DNA of 64,000 bases from Neckera pumila (GCA_963969595.1 OZ018409.1:14850975-14914974); one strand, 5' to 3'; positions 27,147 through 45,280 are shown, numbered from the stretch's first letter. Notes: generated by a model not told the origin, from the letters alone. Translations and numbers: made by a program.

Positions 27147-27258
27147 GTTGAAATTGTTCATCATCACTTCAAATTATACATACATCATTATTTATAATAC
27201 ATCTTCATAATTTTGGAAATTTGAACTACACCTTTATCTGCAAGGGATTTAGTATTGA
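27147..27258. other. 112-bp spacer at the palindrome centre
   Basis: The arms end at CTTCAAAATT (27137-27146) and restart at AATTTTGAAG (27259-27268). The asymmetric spacer is AT-rich and non-coding. The same spacer in the same orientation appears at 34347-34458. That fits one locus read twice or a direct duplication, not a larger palindrome containing both. Confidence 0.85.
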
Positions 27259-27474
27259 AATTTTGAAGTATTTTCTTAGATTTACAAAAAAAAGCTTGTA
27301 TGCTCTTATAAAGTCACAAATTCAAATTGTATACATCATCCAACATCAACATTAAGGAAATTGTGCCGCTTACTAGTGCAACTATAGATGTTGCAATCTC
27401 AATAACAACCAATAAATGTCTTTTTTTCCTTCCTGCCTCCCAAAACAAGTTTATCGATTACATATCAAATATTC

Positions 27475-28390
27475 TTAATTCCGAAAGGCCCATTGTCCCT
27501 TCAGGAGACAAATGGGATTTTGGACAGGTACCTATGGGCAGAATTTTTGTCCTGTTTTTTTGAATTTTTTTGAAAGATAGGAAAATGGATTAGCTTCGAG
27601 AGGATATAGTTTTTTTCAATCGGTGCCTGGGAACGAAAGATTAGGCCCAGATAAGTTCAAAAGAGGGGAAAGGGGGCAACAAAAAATAAATTCAAAAAAT
27701 TGAGTTAAATTTTTTTTTCTCTCATAGATTATATTTTTGTCTAAATGGAAAGCTTTGATCAATTCCATTTGGATTTGTTCTGAGAAAGTTATGGACAATC
27801 TTGTTTTTTGGGCAATTAGAGCATCTTCTTGAAAAACCAACTTATAGGATTAATTTCTAACTGCCATTTTACAAATTTTCAAAAAAACAAATTCTACATG
27901 GTTTAATTTTCTTGCTAGAATAATCTCACCAATGGGATTAGTGCATTTTACTTCCATCTTAGAGGTATTAATAATTTTTTGATTTTCCTTATCTTGTACC
28001 TACTTTTATTTAACAATTTTTTAAAGAATGAAAATTAAGATTTTTTGAAATTTTTTCCCCAATTAGACTCTCAACTCAATTATCCATTACAAAGATCTAA
28101 AGCTCAAAACTTTGTAGTGCAAAAAATTAAAGTTAATAAGGTTCAAAGTCAAACAATCTAGTCTCGCAGTGTGTAGAAAAACTTATTTTTTCTGCTTTAA
28201 ATACAGACATCTTGCAATCCATGTGGTCAAGATTTCTAAAAGAATTTCCACACATTTTCACACTAGTTAGGTGTAAGATCCTACAATCAATGTGTAAAAA
28301 AAAATTTCAAATTTTTTAACTCTTTGCTATAAAAATGGCAATTTTCAATGTGTTTTGGTAGAAAAAAGGCCATGGGGCTTTGGGGGTTAA
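27475..28390 (-). mobile_element. TTAA-family element, copy f mirrored
   Basis: Inverted copy of 26015-26930. The two face each other across a 544-bp centre that includes the 112-bp spacer, so the divergent CK2alpha promoters are separated by a pair of inverted elements. Confidence 0.85.
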
Positions 28391-29011
28391 TTTGCCATTC
28401 ATTTGCAAAAGAGAATTTGTACAAACATGTACAACCATGCAACGGTGGACAAAGGGTCAACCCTCCTTGGAAGCTAAACCTTGAAAGTCAAACCATAAGA
28501 CAAAGTCGCTGCGTCAAGGGGAACAACATGGGGCCTACCGAAGCCAAATAGGTGGACCCCAACTGCTGACACGACAAACGCATCTCCCGCAATGGATGAG
28601 AGCCCCGGCCCGGGTATCATGCAAGTATCTCATCCAACAGATGAAACCCTAGCTTCGTCTCTTCTTTCTCACTCCTTGCCCTTCCTGGCAGGGCACCGAC
28701 GGTTTCGGATCCTCGTGTGTTTGTTGCTATTTTCTTCAGTTTGCATTGTCGTTCGCAGTTCGTTCCGGTCACGGGGGACTTCGGGAGGGCCGCCGAGGTT
28801 TGCGTTTCCGGTCCGGAATTTCTCTGACGATTTTCTGGCGTTTTATGGGAAGATTTTGGATCGTTTCGAGCTGCACGGTGGCCCCCGGAGCCCGAGGAAT
28901 GCGACATCTTGTGCAGTTTGAGGAATTCATTCGGAAGTTTGAGGCGTCCGTTTTCTGTGGAGAAGCGGGCGCTTTCGAGTTGGATCGCGACCGGTCGTCC
29001 AGGACACATGT

Positions 29012-30069
29012 ATGCTGGGAAGGCTGTCTAATTGGAATCTTCGGGTAGGGTTTCTCAACACATGGGCTCAGTCTGCGCGTCTGGTCATCAATGCCGGGCC
29101 CAAGAATGTCCATTGGAGGTTCATAGCAGGCCGAGGAGGTGCGGTTTGTGAGCACAAGAAGCTTTCCTCGAGCGGCAAGTTGTTTTTCGAGAATTTGCCG
29201 AAGGCGTTTAAGAAGCTGTTGCGGACCGCGGCGGAGCGGGACGAGGTCCTCGCACACCCTCCCCCTTTCGCCAATCTGGCGCAGAAGATTGGAAAGTCGG
29301 TTCGACGGCCAGGAGTGATGTCCAAGGCCCGGGTGTACACAGACGTGAATGTCCAGCGTCCGAAAGAGTACTGGGATTACGAGGCTCTCACGGTTCACTG
29401 GGGGTACGCAGACGCCGTGCTTTGATTTTGCTGCTCCGCATTTTGGAGTTCCTCTGCTTTACGATTCTTGCATGTTTCCAGCTCTCGGAGCAGAAATCGT
29501 CAGCGGAGGAGACGAAATGAATTTTCAGTTTTACCCACCTGCCAGCATCAATTAATCCGCGGCCTTTCCTGGGTGCAGGGACCAAGATGACTATGAGGTC
29601 GTTCGCAAGGTGGGGCGTGGTAAATACAGCGAGGTGTTTGAAGGTGTGAACGCCGTGAACAGTGAGCGCTGCATCATCAAAATTTTGAAGCCTGTGAAGA
29701 AGAAAAAGGTGCCTGCATGAGAATTGGGCGTGCCATGCCGTAGGAGCTGGCTCGCCAGTGGCTAGATAAACCCTAATTCCTGTGTCGCGGCTTTTCCGAG
29801 TCTTGAGTTTGAAGGTATCCTGGTGGGACTCCTCTGACCATTTTCTGTTGGTTTGGATTGTCAGATCAAACGAGAGATCAAGATCCTCCAGAATTTATGC
29901 GGAGGTCCCAACATCGTGAAGCTGTTGGACATCGTGAGAGACCAGCAATCCAAGACCCCGAGTCTCGTATTTGAGTATGTGAACAACACGGATTTTAAGG
30001 TGCTGTACCCCACCCTGACGGACTATGACATCCGGTACTACATCCACGAGCTCCTGAAGGTGGGTTTGG
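29012..30069 (+). CDS. CK2alpha, copy B (partial, exons 1-3 then gap)
   Basis: Exons 29012-29403, 29579-29708 and 29865-30059 encode residues 1-239: the N-terminal extension, the glycine loop, the ATP lysine and the region up to YYIHELLK. The intron-3 donor (AAG/GTGGGT) is present and 9 bases later the N run starts. Sequence is identical to copies A and D. This is probably the same gene as copy D seen from the left contig, not an extra gene. Confidence 0.85.
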
Positions 30070-30269
30070 NNNNNNNNNNNNNNNNNNNNNNNNNNNNNNN
30101 NNNNNNNNNNNNNNNNNNNNNNNNNNNNNNNNNNNNNNNNNNNNNNNNNNNNNNNNNNNNNNNNNNNNNNNNNNNNNNNNNNNNNNNNNNNNNNNNNNNN
30201 NNNNNNNNNNNNNNNNNNNNNNNNNNNNNNNNNNNNNNNNNNNNNNNNNNNNNNNNNNNNNNNNNNNNN
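30070..30269. other. Assembly gap, 200 N
   Basis: A run of exactly 200 N, a size typical of a placeholder for an unknown distance. The sequence before it (23072-30069) reappears after it (30271-37269). The gap therefore probably has negative length: the contigs overlap by about 7.0 kb. Confidence 0.95.
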
Positions 30270-30462
30270 GGGTGTCATTATCATGACAAGCATCCATCCA
30301 TTCTCTTCACAATCTCCATAGTGGGACATGGGGCTCCCAATTACAAAAAGCCTTCTCACCAATTTCTCGACAAAAAGGAAACTGCATCCAAACTGCCAGA
30401 AGACATGGATGCAATACGGTACCGCGAAAACTCCACGACACTGAAGTCATCCAGAACTTTCA

Positions 30463-32593
<2,131 letters not shown>

Positions 32594-33214
32594 ACATGTG
32601 TCCTGGACGACCGGTCGCGATCCAACTCGAAAGCGCCCGCTTCTCCACAGAAAACGGACGCCTCAAACTTCCGAATGAATTCCTCAAACTGCACAAGATG
32701 TCGCATTCCTCGGGCTCCGGGGGCCACCGTGCAGCTCGAAACGATCCAAAATCTTCCCATAAAACGCCAGAAAATCGTCAGAGAAATTCCGGACCGGAAA
32801 CGCAAACCTCGGCGGCCCTCCCGAAGTCCCCCGTGACCGGAACGAACTGCGAACGACAATGCAAACTGAAGAAAATAGCAACAAACACACGAGGATCCGA
32901 AACCGTCGGTGCCCTGCCAGGAAGGGCAAGGAGTGAGAAAGAAGAGACGAAGCTAGGGTTTCATCTGTTGGATGAGATACTTGCATGATACCCGGGCCGG
33001 GGCTCTCATCCATTGCGGGAGATGCGTTTGTCGTGTCAGCAGTTGGGGTCCACCTATTTGGCTTCGGTAGGCCCCATGTTGTTCCCCTTGACGCAGCGAC
33101 TTTGTCTTATGGTTTGACTTTCAAGGTTTAGCTTCCAAGGAGGGTTGACCCTTTGTCCACCGTTGCATGGTTGTACATGTTTGTACAAATTCTCTTTTGC
33201 AAATGAATGGCAAA

Positions 33215-34130
33215 TTAACCCCCAAAGCCCCATGGCCTTTTTTCTACCAAAACACATTGAAAATTGCCATTTTTATAGCAAAGAGTTAAAAAATTTGAAA
33301 TTTTTTTTTACACATTGATTGTAGGATCTTACACCTAACTAGTGTGAAAATGTGTGGAAATTCTTTTAGAAATCTTGACCACATGGATTGCAAGATGTCT
33401 GTATTTAAAGCAGAAAAAATAAGTTTTTCTACACACTGCGAGACTAGATTGTTTGACTTTGAACCTTATTAACTTTAATTTTTTGCACTACAAAGTTTTG
33501 AGCTTTAGATCTTTGTAATGGATAATTGAGTTGAGAGTCTAATTGGGGAAAAAATTTCAAAAAATCTTAATTTTCATTCTTTAAAAAATTGTTAAATAAA
33601 AGTAGGTACAAGATAAGGAAAATCAAAAAATTATTAATACCTCTAAGATGGAAGTAAAATGCACTAATCCCATTGGTGAGATTATTCTAGCAAGAAAATT
33701 AAACCATGTAGAATTTGTTTTTTTGAAAATTTGTAAAATGGCAGTTAGAAATTAATCCTATAAGTTGGTTTTTCAAGAAGATGCTCTAATTGCCCAAAAA
33801 ACAAGATTGTCCATAACTTTCTCAGAACAAATCCAAATGGAATTGATCAAAGCTTTCCATTTAGACAAAAATATAATCTATGAGAGAAAAAAAAATTTAA
33901 CTCAATTTTTTGAATTTATTTTTTGTTGCCCCCTTTCCCCTCTTTTGAACTTATCTGGGCCTAATCTTTCGTTCCCAGGCACCGATTGAAAAAAACTATA
34001 TCCTCTCGAAGCTAATCCATTTTCCTATCTTTCAAAAAAATTCAAAAAAACAGGACAAAAATTCTGCCCATAGGTACCTGTCCAAAATCCCATTTGTCTC
34101 CTGAAGGGACAATGGGCCTTTCGGAATTAA
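33215..34130 (+). mobile_element. TTAA-family element, copy f (second reading)
   Basis: Identical to 26015-26930 with offset 7200. If the contigs overlap this is the same physical element. Confidence 0.85.
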
Positions 34131-34346
34131 GAATATTTGATATGTAATCGATAAACTTGTTTTGGGAGGCAGGAAGGAAAAAAAGACATTTATTGGTTGT
34201 TATTGAGATTGCAACATCTATAGTTGCACTAGTAAGCGGCACAATTTCCTTAATGTTGATGTTGGATGATGTATACAATTTGAATTTGTGACTTTATAAG
34301 AGCATACAAGCTTTTTTTTGTAAATCTAAGAAAATACTTCAAAATT

Positions 34347-34458
34347 GTTGAAATTGTTCATCATCACTTCAAATTATACATACATCATTATTTATAATAC
34401 ATCTTCATAATTTTGGAAATTTGAACTACACCTTTATCTGCAAGGGATTTAGTATTGA
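34347..34458. other. 112-bp palindrome spacer (second reading)
   Basis: Same sequence and same orientation as 27147-27258, between arms ending CTTCAAAATT and starting AATTTTGAAG. Confidence 0.85.
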
Positions 34459-34674
34459 AATTTTGAAGTATTTTCTTAGATTTACAAAAAAAAGCTTGTA
34501 TGCTCTTATAAAGTCACAAATTCAAATTGTATACATCATCCAACATCAACATTAAGGAAATTGTGCCGCTTACTAGTGCAACTATAGATGTTGCAATCTC
34601 AATAACAACCAATAAATGTCTTTTTTTCCTTCCTGCCTCCCAAAACAAGTTTATCGATTACATATCAAATATTC

Positions 34675-35590
34675 TTAATTCCGAAAGGCCCATTGTCCCT
34701 TCAGGAGACAAATGGGATTTTGGACAGGTACCTATGGGCAGAATTTTTGTCCTGTTTTTTTGAATTTTTTTGAAAGATAGGAAAATGGATTAGCTTCGAG
34801 AGGATATAGTTTTTTTCAATCGGTGCCTGGGAACGAAAGATTAGGCCCAGATAAGTTCAAAAGAGGGGAAAGGGGGCAACAAAAAATAAATTCAAAAAAT
34901 TGAGTTAAATTTTTTTTTCTCTCATAGATTATATTTTTGTCTAAATGGAAAGCTTTGATCAATTCCATTTGGATTTGTTCTGAGAAAGTTATGGACAATC
35001 TTGTTTTTTGGGCAATTAGAGCATCTTCTTGAAAAACCAACTTATAGGATTAATTTCTAACTGCCATTTTACAAATTTTCAAAAAAACAAATTCTACATG
35101 GTTTAATTTTCTTGCTAGAATAATCTCACCAATGGGATTAGTGCATTTTACTTCCATCTTAGAGGTATTAATAATTTTTTGATTTTCCTTATCTTGTACC
35201 TACTTTTATTTAACAATTTTTTAAAGAATGAAAATTAAGATTTTTTGAAATTTTTTCCCCAATTAGACTCTCAACTCAATTATCCATTACAAAGATCTAA
35301 AGCTCAAAACTTTGTAGTGCAAAAAATTAAAGTTAATAAGGTTCAAAGTCAAACAATCTAGTCTCGCAGTGTGTAGAAAAACTTATTTTTTCTGCTTTAA
35401 ATACAGACATCTTGCAATCCATGTGGTCAAGATTTCTAAAAGAATTTCCACACATTTTCACACTAGTTAGGTGTAAGATCCTACAATCAATGTGTAAAAA
35501 AAAATTTCAAATTTTTTAACTCTTTGCTATAAAAATGGCAATTTTCAATGTGTTTTGGTAGAAAAAAGGCCATGGGGCTTTGGGGGTTAA
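34675..35590 (-). mobile_element. TTAA-family element, copy f mirrored (second reading)
   Basis: Inverted copy of 33215-34130 on the 5' side of CK2alpha copy D. Its inner end reads GGCTTTGGGGGTTAA at 35576-35590, about 620 bp before the CK2alpha ATG. Confidence 0.85.
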
Positions 35591-35791
35591 TTTGCCATTC
35601 ATTTGCAAAAGAGAATTTGTACAAACATGTACAACCATGCAACGGTGGACAAAGGGTCAACCCTCCTTGGAAGCTAAACCTTGAAAGTCAAACCATAAGA
35701 CAAAGTCGCTGCGTCAAGGGGAACAACATGGGGCCTACCGAAGCCAAATAGGTGGACCCCAACTGCTGACACGACAAACGCATCTCCCGCA

Positions 35792-36121
35792 ATGGATGAG
35801 AGCCCCGGCCCGGGTATCATGCAAGTATCTCATCCAACAGATGAAACCCTAGCTTCGTCTCTTCTTTCTCACTCCTTGCCCTTCCTGGCAGGGCACCGAC
35901 GGTTTCGGATCCTCGTGTGTTTGTTGCTATTTTCTTCAGTTTGCATTGTCGTTCGCAGTTCGTTCCGGTCACGGGGGACTTCGGGAGGGCCGCCGAGGTT
36001 TGCGTTTCCGGTCCGGAATTTCTCTGACGATTTTCTGGCGTTTTATGGGAAGATTTTGGATCGTTTCGAGCTGCACGGTGGCCCCCGGAGCCCGAGGAAT
36101 GCGACATCTTGTGCAGTTTGA
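35792..36121 (+). other. 109-codon open frame in the CK2alpha leader
   Basis: It starts at ATG 35792 and ends at TGA 36119-36121, in the same frame as CK2alpha (ATG 36212), with one more in-frame TGA at 36140-36142. The translation has a hydrophobic stretch FRILVCLLLFSSVCIVV. It could be a long upstream frame, an upstream coding exon joined by an unrecognised intron, or promoter sequence before the transcript start. The telo-box at 35844-35852 lies inside it, which favours leader or promoter. The same frame occurs in the other copies (25813-25484, 28592-28921 and 33013-32684). Confidence 0.3.
35844..35852 (+). promoter_or_regulatory. Telo-box in CK2alpha leader (copy D)
   Basis: AAACCCTAG about 360 bp upstream of the CK2alpha start codon; see copy A. 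Confidence 0.5.
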
Positions 36122-36211
36122 GGAATTCATTCGGAAGTTTGAGGCGTCCGTTTTCTGTGGAGAAGCGGGCGCTTTCGAGTTGGATCGCGACCGGTCGTCC
36201 AGGACACATGT

Positions 36212-39596
<3,385 letters not shown>

Positions 39597-41342
39597 GGAG
39601 ATGACATTGTATATTCGAGTACGTCCAGTCCTTCTTTGAATTTATGCATTCCATGAGGTCGTGCCGTGCTGCATCTTGATGCTTTGTTTTGTCAGCATTT
39701 TTTGTGTTGAGCTTGAGCATGTAATAATAGATTCTGGGGGAAGATTTTGAAGAAGCATCTCTCAAAGGGGTCACTGTATATAGTTCATGTAGGCAAGAAT
39801 CTTATATTATGTTCCTATTGCAGGTGGCTTTCGTAGGACTTCGCTCCTGAGCAGGTTGCCATGTAAATGGTTACTGAAGACTGAGGCGAAGTTGTGTTGG
39901 TGAATCCTATTGGCACGGTGACTTTTCCATGTGCCTAGATTCTTCTTTGGGGTGCTAGTTAGGTCAGCAGTTCACTGCTTTGTCCAGGCAGAATGTTACA
40001 GCTAGGGATCATTTTCCTCTGTGATGGACTTCGTTCAACCAGTCTCTCTTCTCGGGAAGATTATTATGAATATGTCTTGGTAGGTAGGATGTTCCAGAAA
40101 GTGAGTCTCTACTATGGAGGGCTGCCAGTCTCCTGACGTATTTGCAGGCCCTTGTTTTCAGGATTCTCTTCGACCTGATGGGTTTGTGCCGTGACTTTCT
40201 TTGGGTGCAAAGGGCTGTTCCATCTGCTCGGATGTTGCGGGGTTCAGTGGCTTGTTTGTCTATCATTGTTACCTTTTGACCAGATCTTTTGCTCTTCTGC
40301 TGCCTCGAATTTGTTGTTGTAATGTTTCCACGGTGAAACGGTTCTCTTTATGACCCTGTATTTCTACGGCATTTCTGTTGAGGAGGCTGTTTTGTGCGCT
40401 GAAGGCTGTTAACCTTGCGAATGGAGCTCATTTGCGCATGATGTGCTATGTCAGATTTTTCTGGAATTGTTGTAATGAGAAACTTGAGTTAGGGTGTGCG
40501 GAGTCATTCATTGACTACACATCTGAGCGCGTATCGAACTGCTCAGTTTGGTGCAGTGTTTGGTTTGGGTACCGGGCTCCCTGCAGTCGACCCTATATGA
40601 CGTTGGCATGTTGTTCTTTTGTGTGGGTCTCAGGGTGATTCCTGTTCCTGCATTCGGTTGCAAGCTCCCTTGGATGCCTGCTGGACTCTTTCATTTGATG
40701 GGACAACCTTGGGAGTATGCGTTTTTCTGCCACACAAAATCGCTTTTAGGGGAGGCCCTACGTTTTGCCACTTGAGCTCGTAATGCGTTCGCTCTACTTT
40801 TCCCGGGGTTGTTGATTGCAGAACGGTGGCAAACTGAAAGGTAACATGGTAAGTGCACCGTAGTCCGCAACAGATTTGTTGAATCTCAGGCCGCACGAGT
40901 GCTCTGTGGATGAGCGTGTTTAGGAATCTGCGTGTAAGTAAGCACAATTGATTGGAAACTTTTCAAGTCCAGGGAGAATTTTTTCGCCATTTGTCTCTCT
41001 GAGATAGGACGATAGGACGCAGTAGGACCAAGAGTTTTATATTAACCGCTTTATACTGTTTAAGCCCCGCCTGTTTCCTCAACGCATATGCCCGTTGCAA
41101 TTATGAATTTCAAAATGATCTTGGGAAGCTGCAGGGGGTGAATCGTCTGCGACGGGCAGTGTAAGAGGTGCCTTCATTCATCCCCGTGCACATCAGATTT
41201 TTAATGTGTTTTTGGGGGTGTGCGTCAGTGTGTTCTTTAGGTGTTGGTTTTCCCCGGTTTAGGGTATGTACTTCACCCTCGAGAATGAAGTGCAAATTGA
41301 CATCTTTGGGAAAACCTACAGTTCACATTGTATTTTCAACCC
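39597..41342. other. 3' flank and probable 3' UTR of CK2alpha copy D
   Basis: Mirror of 20263-22008: unique, GC-richer sequence without a recognisable protein frame. It ends at TTAA element e'. Part is probably the 3' UTR, but I could not fix a polyadenylation site. Confidence 0.45.
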
Positions 41343-42270
41343 TTAACCCCTAAAGGCCCAAGGCCTTTTTTCTGCCAAAAAACACCCAAATCTGCCATTT
41401 TTATAGTAAAGAGTAAAAAAATTTGAAAAATGTTTTTTTTTTTTCACATCTAACCGTAGAATCTGACACCTAACTAGTATGAGAATGTGTGGAAAAGATT
41501 TCAAAATTTTAACCACATAAATTGCAAGATATTTGCTTTTAAAGTGAAAAGAATAAATTTTTCAGCACATTGTGGGACTAGAATTTACGACTTTGAACAT
41601 TTTTAACTTAAATTTTTGCACTACAGAGTTTTGAGCTTCAAATCTTTATAGTAAAAAATTGAGTTGAGAATCTAGGGGAAAAAAAGAAATTCAAAAAAAC
41701 TTGATTTTCATTACTAAAAAATTGTTAAGTAGAAGTACATACAAGATAGAAGGAAAGTCTAAAATATTAATATCTTTTATATGGAATTAAAAAGCACAAA
41801 TCCCAATGGTGAGATTGTTCTAGCAAAAAATTAAACCTTGTGGAACCTTTTTTTTGAAAAATTGTTAAAATTGCATTCAAAAATGAATCCTACAAGTTAA
41901 CTTTTCTTAGGAAGATGCTCTAAGTGCCCGAAAAACAAGATTGTCCATAACATTCTCATAAAAAATCCGAATGAAATGAATAAAAGCTTTCCAAATAGAC
42001 AAAAATATAATCTACAAGGGAAAAGAAAATTTAAAAATTTAAAAAAAAAAAAATGCAAATTTGTTGCCTCCAATCCCTTGTTTTGAGCTTATTTGAGCAT
42101 AATTTTTTTCCCGAGCACCGATTGAAAAAAAAGTTATATTCCCACAAAGCTTAGCAATTTTTCTATTTTCAAAAAAAGAAATTAGAAAATCACAACAAAA
42201 ATTTAGCCCGTAAGTACCTGCCCGAAATCCCATTTGTCCCCTGAAGGAACAATGGCCTTTTCGGGGTTAA
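41343..42270 (+). mobile_element. TTAA-family element, copy e mirrored
   Basis: Starts TTAACCCCTAAAGGCCCAAG, ends GGCCTTTTCGGGGTTAA, 928 bp, the best preserved pair of ends in the window. It is identical to 19335-20262 in reverse complement. Confidence 0.88.
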
Positions 42271-42861
42271 TCATTCGCCCTTGAAATAAAATATCCTTCA
42301 ACTCGAAGTGGCTACATTCTTTGAAATTTAAAACTTTGGAATAGTTAGGGATAACAACACAAGATTTCAAAACTAAGTGTCCGAGGCCTTTCATGGTTTA
42401 CAAGCATCATTGCTTTTAAAGTTTTATAGGTCTAAATGGAAATCTGAACCACACAATCTTGTAGTGTACATGTAGATTATGGGAATTAACTTTGGAGTCG
42501 TTTAGCCACATAGATTGCTAGATTATAATATTTTAGTGTTGAAAAAAGGAATGTTGACATTTTCCTAGCAACACATTTGGAGGTGTAAAATTCAGTATCT
42601 AAACCTACTCAAAAGATAAAACTTTTACTCCAAAATGTGTGAGGTACGAAATCTTGATATTAACAATACTTTGAAGTTAAATAAAATCTTACAAAGTTAA
42701 TATTTTTCATAGTTTATATTTTTGAAGTCTAGTTTTAGGATCAAAAATCGGATTTTCAAAATGAATGATTAAGATTTTTCTATTCAAAATTTTGTGCAAG
42801 GGTATCCATTGCAAACCTTGATTTTTTGGTGTTGAGGGTTCTTGGAAATGAGTCAAATTAA

Positions 42862-43456
42862 CTACATTGAATAGTGCAATTAGGTTGCCCCAGACTAATA
42901 TCTCGACATTCTACACTATATCAATATCTGAGTTACTCTAGAAAGATGCAAAGATGTAGGGAAACATATATGCTACATGGGTTGGTACACTAATTCATGG
43001 CTAGGGATTAGAGAATGGCTTGTGCCTCCATCTGGACAAGCTATGAGTCATGAGGTAACACGAGGTAAGGTAATAGGCTCTGAAATCACACAGGTTCTAA
43101 AATCGTCCACCCTACTCAAATGTTCACTACTTGTACATGCTGCTTTTTCATAGCCTTCACCAATGTACAAATAGTGTACATTTTAGGGGGTGGGCAATTT
43201 TAGACCCCTATGCCACTTCAACTTCAAAACTTCATAACTAATTATAGAAAGCTCCAAAAAATATGAAACGACTGGATTAGATGCCAATTCTTCTTGTTTT
43301 TCAAGGAAAATTTACTGGAAATTATTTCAAAAAAATTTGCCTCCCCAAAATTCACTTTCAGCTCTTAAATGGGCGATCTTTGGACCTATTACCCTAACTT
43401 TTGTGGGATAAGGCAACCTAATTGTCAAGGCAATTTAATTGCACTATTTAGTGTAG
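42862..43456. repeat. Mirror of the ~595-bp inverted-repeat unit
   Basis: Reverse complement of 18149-18743, including the third reading of the dispersed foldback repeat at 43075-43390. Confidence 0.5.
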
Positions 43457-43639
43457 ATCTTGGAGAAAAATCACATTTGAAATTCATTTTGAAAAAAATG
43501 TATAGTAGATTTTTAGAAGTCGTCAAATAGTTGGGCTTATGCATGTTATGTCTTTTAACTTCATATTTTTTTGGTGACCAATTTGTTGGAGTTGACAAAC
43601 AGAAAGAGGATTGAAAGACTTCAAATTGTTTTCACAGGT

Positions 43640-43852
43640 TTAACCCTCATGATCAAACATTATAATCTTTCAATCTATAAGTGATATTATTATGTTTTCT
43701 TTTCCTATATGATCTCTAATATGTCTAGTTTCAATTCATACAATTTCAATTCAATAAAACCTTGATAAAACTTATGAAAAAGCTATCTTTTTTGTTCAAT
43801 TTAGAACAAATCCCAAGAAGTTCATAAAAGGCCTTGGGCATTTAGGGATTAA
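43640..43852 (-). mobile_element. Short TTAA element, copy d mirrored
   Basis: Reverse complement of 17753-17965. Confidence 0.45.
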
Positions 43853-44231
43853 ATTGTAAAGTGCTTCACAAACAACATACAAATACATTGGTGAAAGAAA
43901 CATTATTCAAATGACTTACTGTGTCTACAAAATGACTTTGGAAATGTCAAAAAATAACAAAAATGTTTGCAAAAATACATCTAAGGCTGGTCTTCTTTCT
44001 ACCAAAATGTTATTCTCACATTGATAACTTCTTGAATTGATTTAAATTTCAACCATACAAACTATTCAAATATATGCAATGTTCCAAATCTTTTATTGGA
44101 AACGGATATTGTATCATGAAGAAACAAGCTATTGAAGTTCTTTGTAATCCAAAAATGTCTAGATTTTGAACTTTGAGTTGCTTCCAAACATTCAAAACAA
44201 TGTGGATTGATATGATAATTTTAACACAATA

Positions 44232-45149
44232 ACTAGCCCCTAGAAGACCAAGGTGATTTTCCTATCAAAAACCACTCAAAATTGTTGTTTTTATTGCAAA
44301 GAGAAAAGAGCTTTAAAAGTGTTTTTTTTTGCATATCCAACCATTAGATCTTATACTTGACTAGTATATAAATACGTGGAAGAAACTTCAGAAACTTTGA
44401 CCATGTAGATTGCAAGATATATGCTTTTAAAGTAAAGAAAAGAAGTTTTTTTCCATCTTGCTTGACTAGATTTTTTGGCCTTTGAATCTTTTTAGTTCAA
44501 ATTATTTACACTATTGATTTTGATTTTCTACTTTTTTATGTTAAATAATTGAGTTGAGAATCTCCAAAAAAAGATTTAGAAAAAAGAGCACTTAATTTTC
44601 ACTCATTAAAAAATTATTAAGTAGAAGTAGGTTCAAGAGTGAAGAAAAAACGAAATTGTTAATAGCTTTTAGATGGAATTGAATCACAATAATACCAACG
44701 GTTTAGATTGTTCTAGCAAGAAAACCTAACCGTACCTAACAATTTTTTTTTGAAAAATTCTAAAAATTGCATTCAAAAATGAATTCTACAAACTATATAC
44801 AAAGATGCTTAGATTGTCCATAAGTTTCTCAATACTAGTCCAAATTAAATGAGAAAAACAAAGCTTCTTATGTAGACTAAAACATAATCTTTGAGAAAAA
44901 AGACTGAAAAAAAAATCATTTTGACTGTTTGTGATTTTTTTTGTGCTACCCGCCGAACTCTATTTTTGCTTATTGTGCCATAATTTTTGCTCCCGGGCAT
45001 CAATTAAAATTAAAATTATATATTCACAATGTTCTTGCAAAAATATACAATCTCAAAAAATTCCAAAAAATATCCCAAAAAATTGAGACAGCAGGAACTT
45101 GCCCAGACCCAAATTGTCCCTCGAGGGGACAAACAGTCCTTTAAAGGTT
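44232..45149 (+). mobile_element. TTAA-family element, copy g, with an empty site in the other arm
   Basis: A ~0.91-kb copy starting CTAGCCCCTAGAAGACCAAG and ending CAGTCCTTTAAAGGTTAG, with the hairpin GTCCCTCGAGGGGAC near 45117. The left arm at about 17366-17374 has the uninterrupted site, which on the same strand reads AATAA-CTAA-ACTTC. Here it reads AATAA-CTAG-[element]-TTAG-ACTTC. A 4-bp duplication of a TTAA-like target explains this exactly, allowing a few later substitutions. Confidence 0.8.
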
Positions 45150-45280
45150 AGACTTCAAGGGGAATATAATCCAAAAAATTATTCTTCAATTTTTCTGTAG
45201 TTGTAACTTAAACTCAGAGATCATCCTAGTCATGTTTTATTTTTCACATTGATCAAATATAAAAAACAATGCATGAATAT

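Larger units (their letters stand above)
27259..30069. repeat. Second palindrome arm, cut by the sequence gap
   Basis: The reverse complement of 24336-27146 (54405-x rule), ending where the N run begins. It is also identical in direct orientation to 34459-37269 (+7200). It contains the element f mirror copy (27475-28390) and the first three exons of a CK2alpha gene. Most likely this is the end of the left contig reading into the true second arm. Confidence 0.9.
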
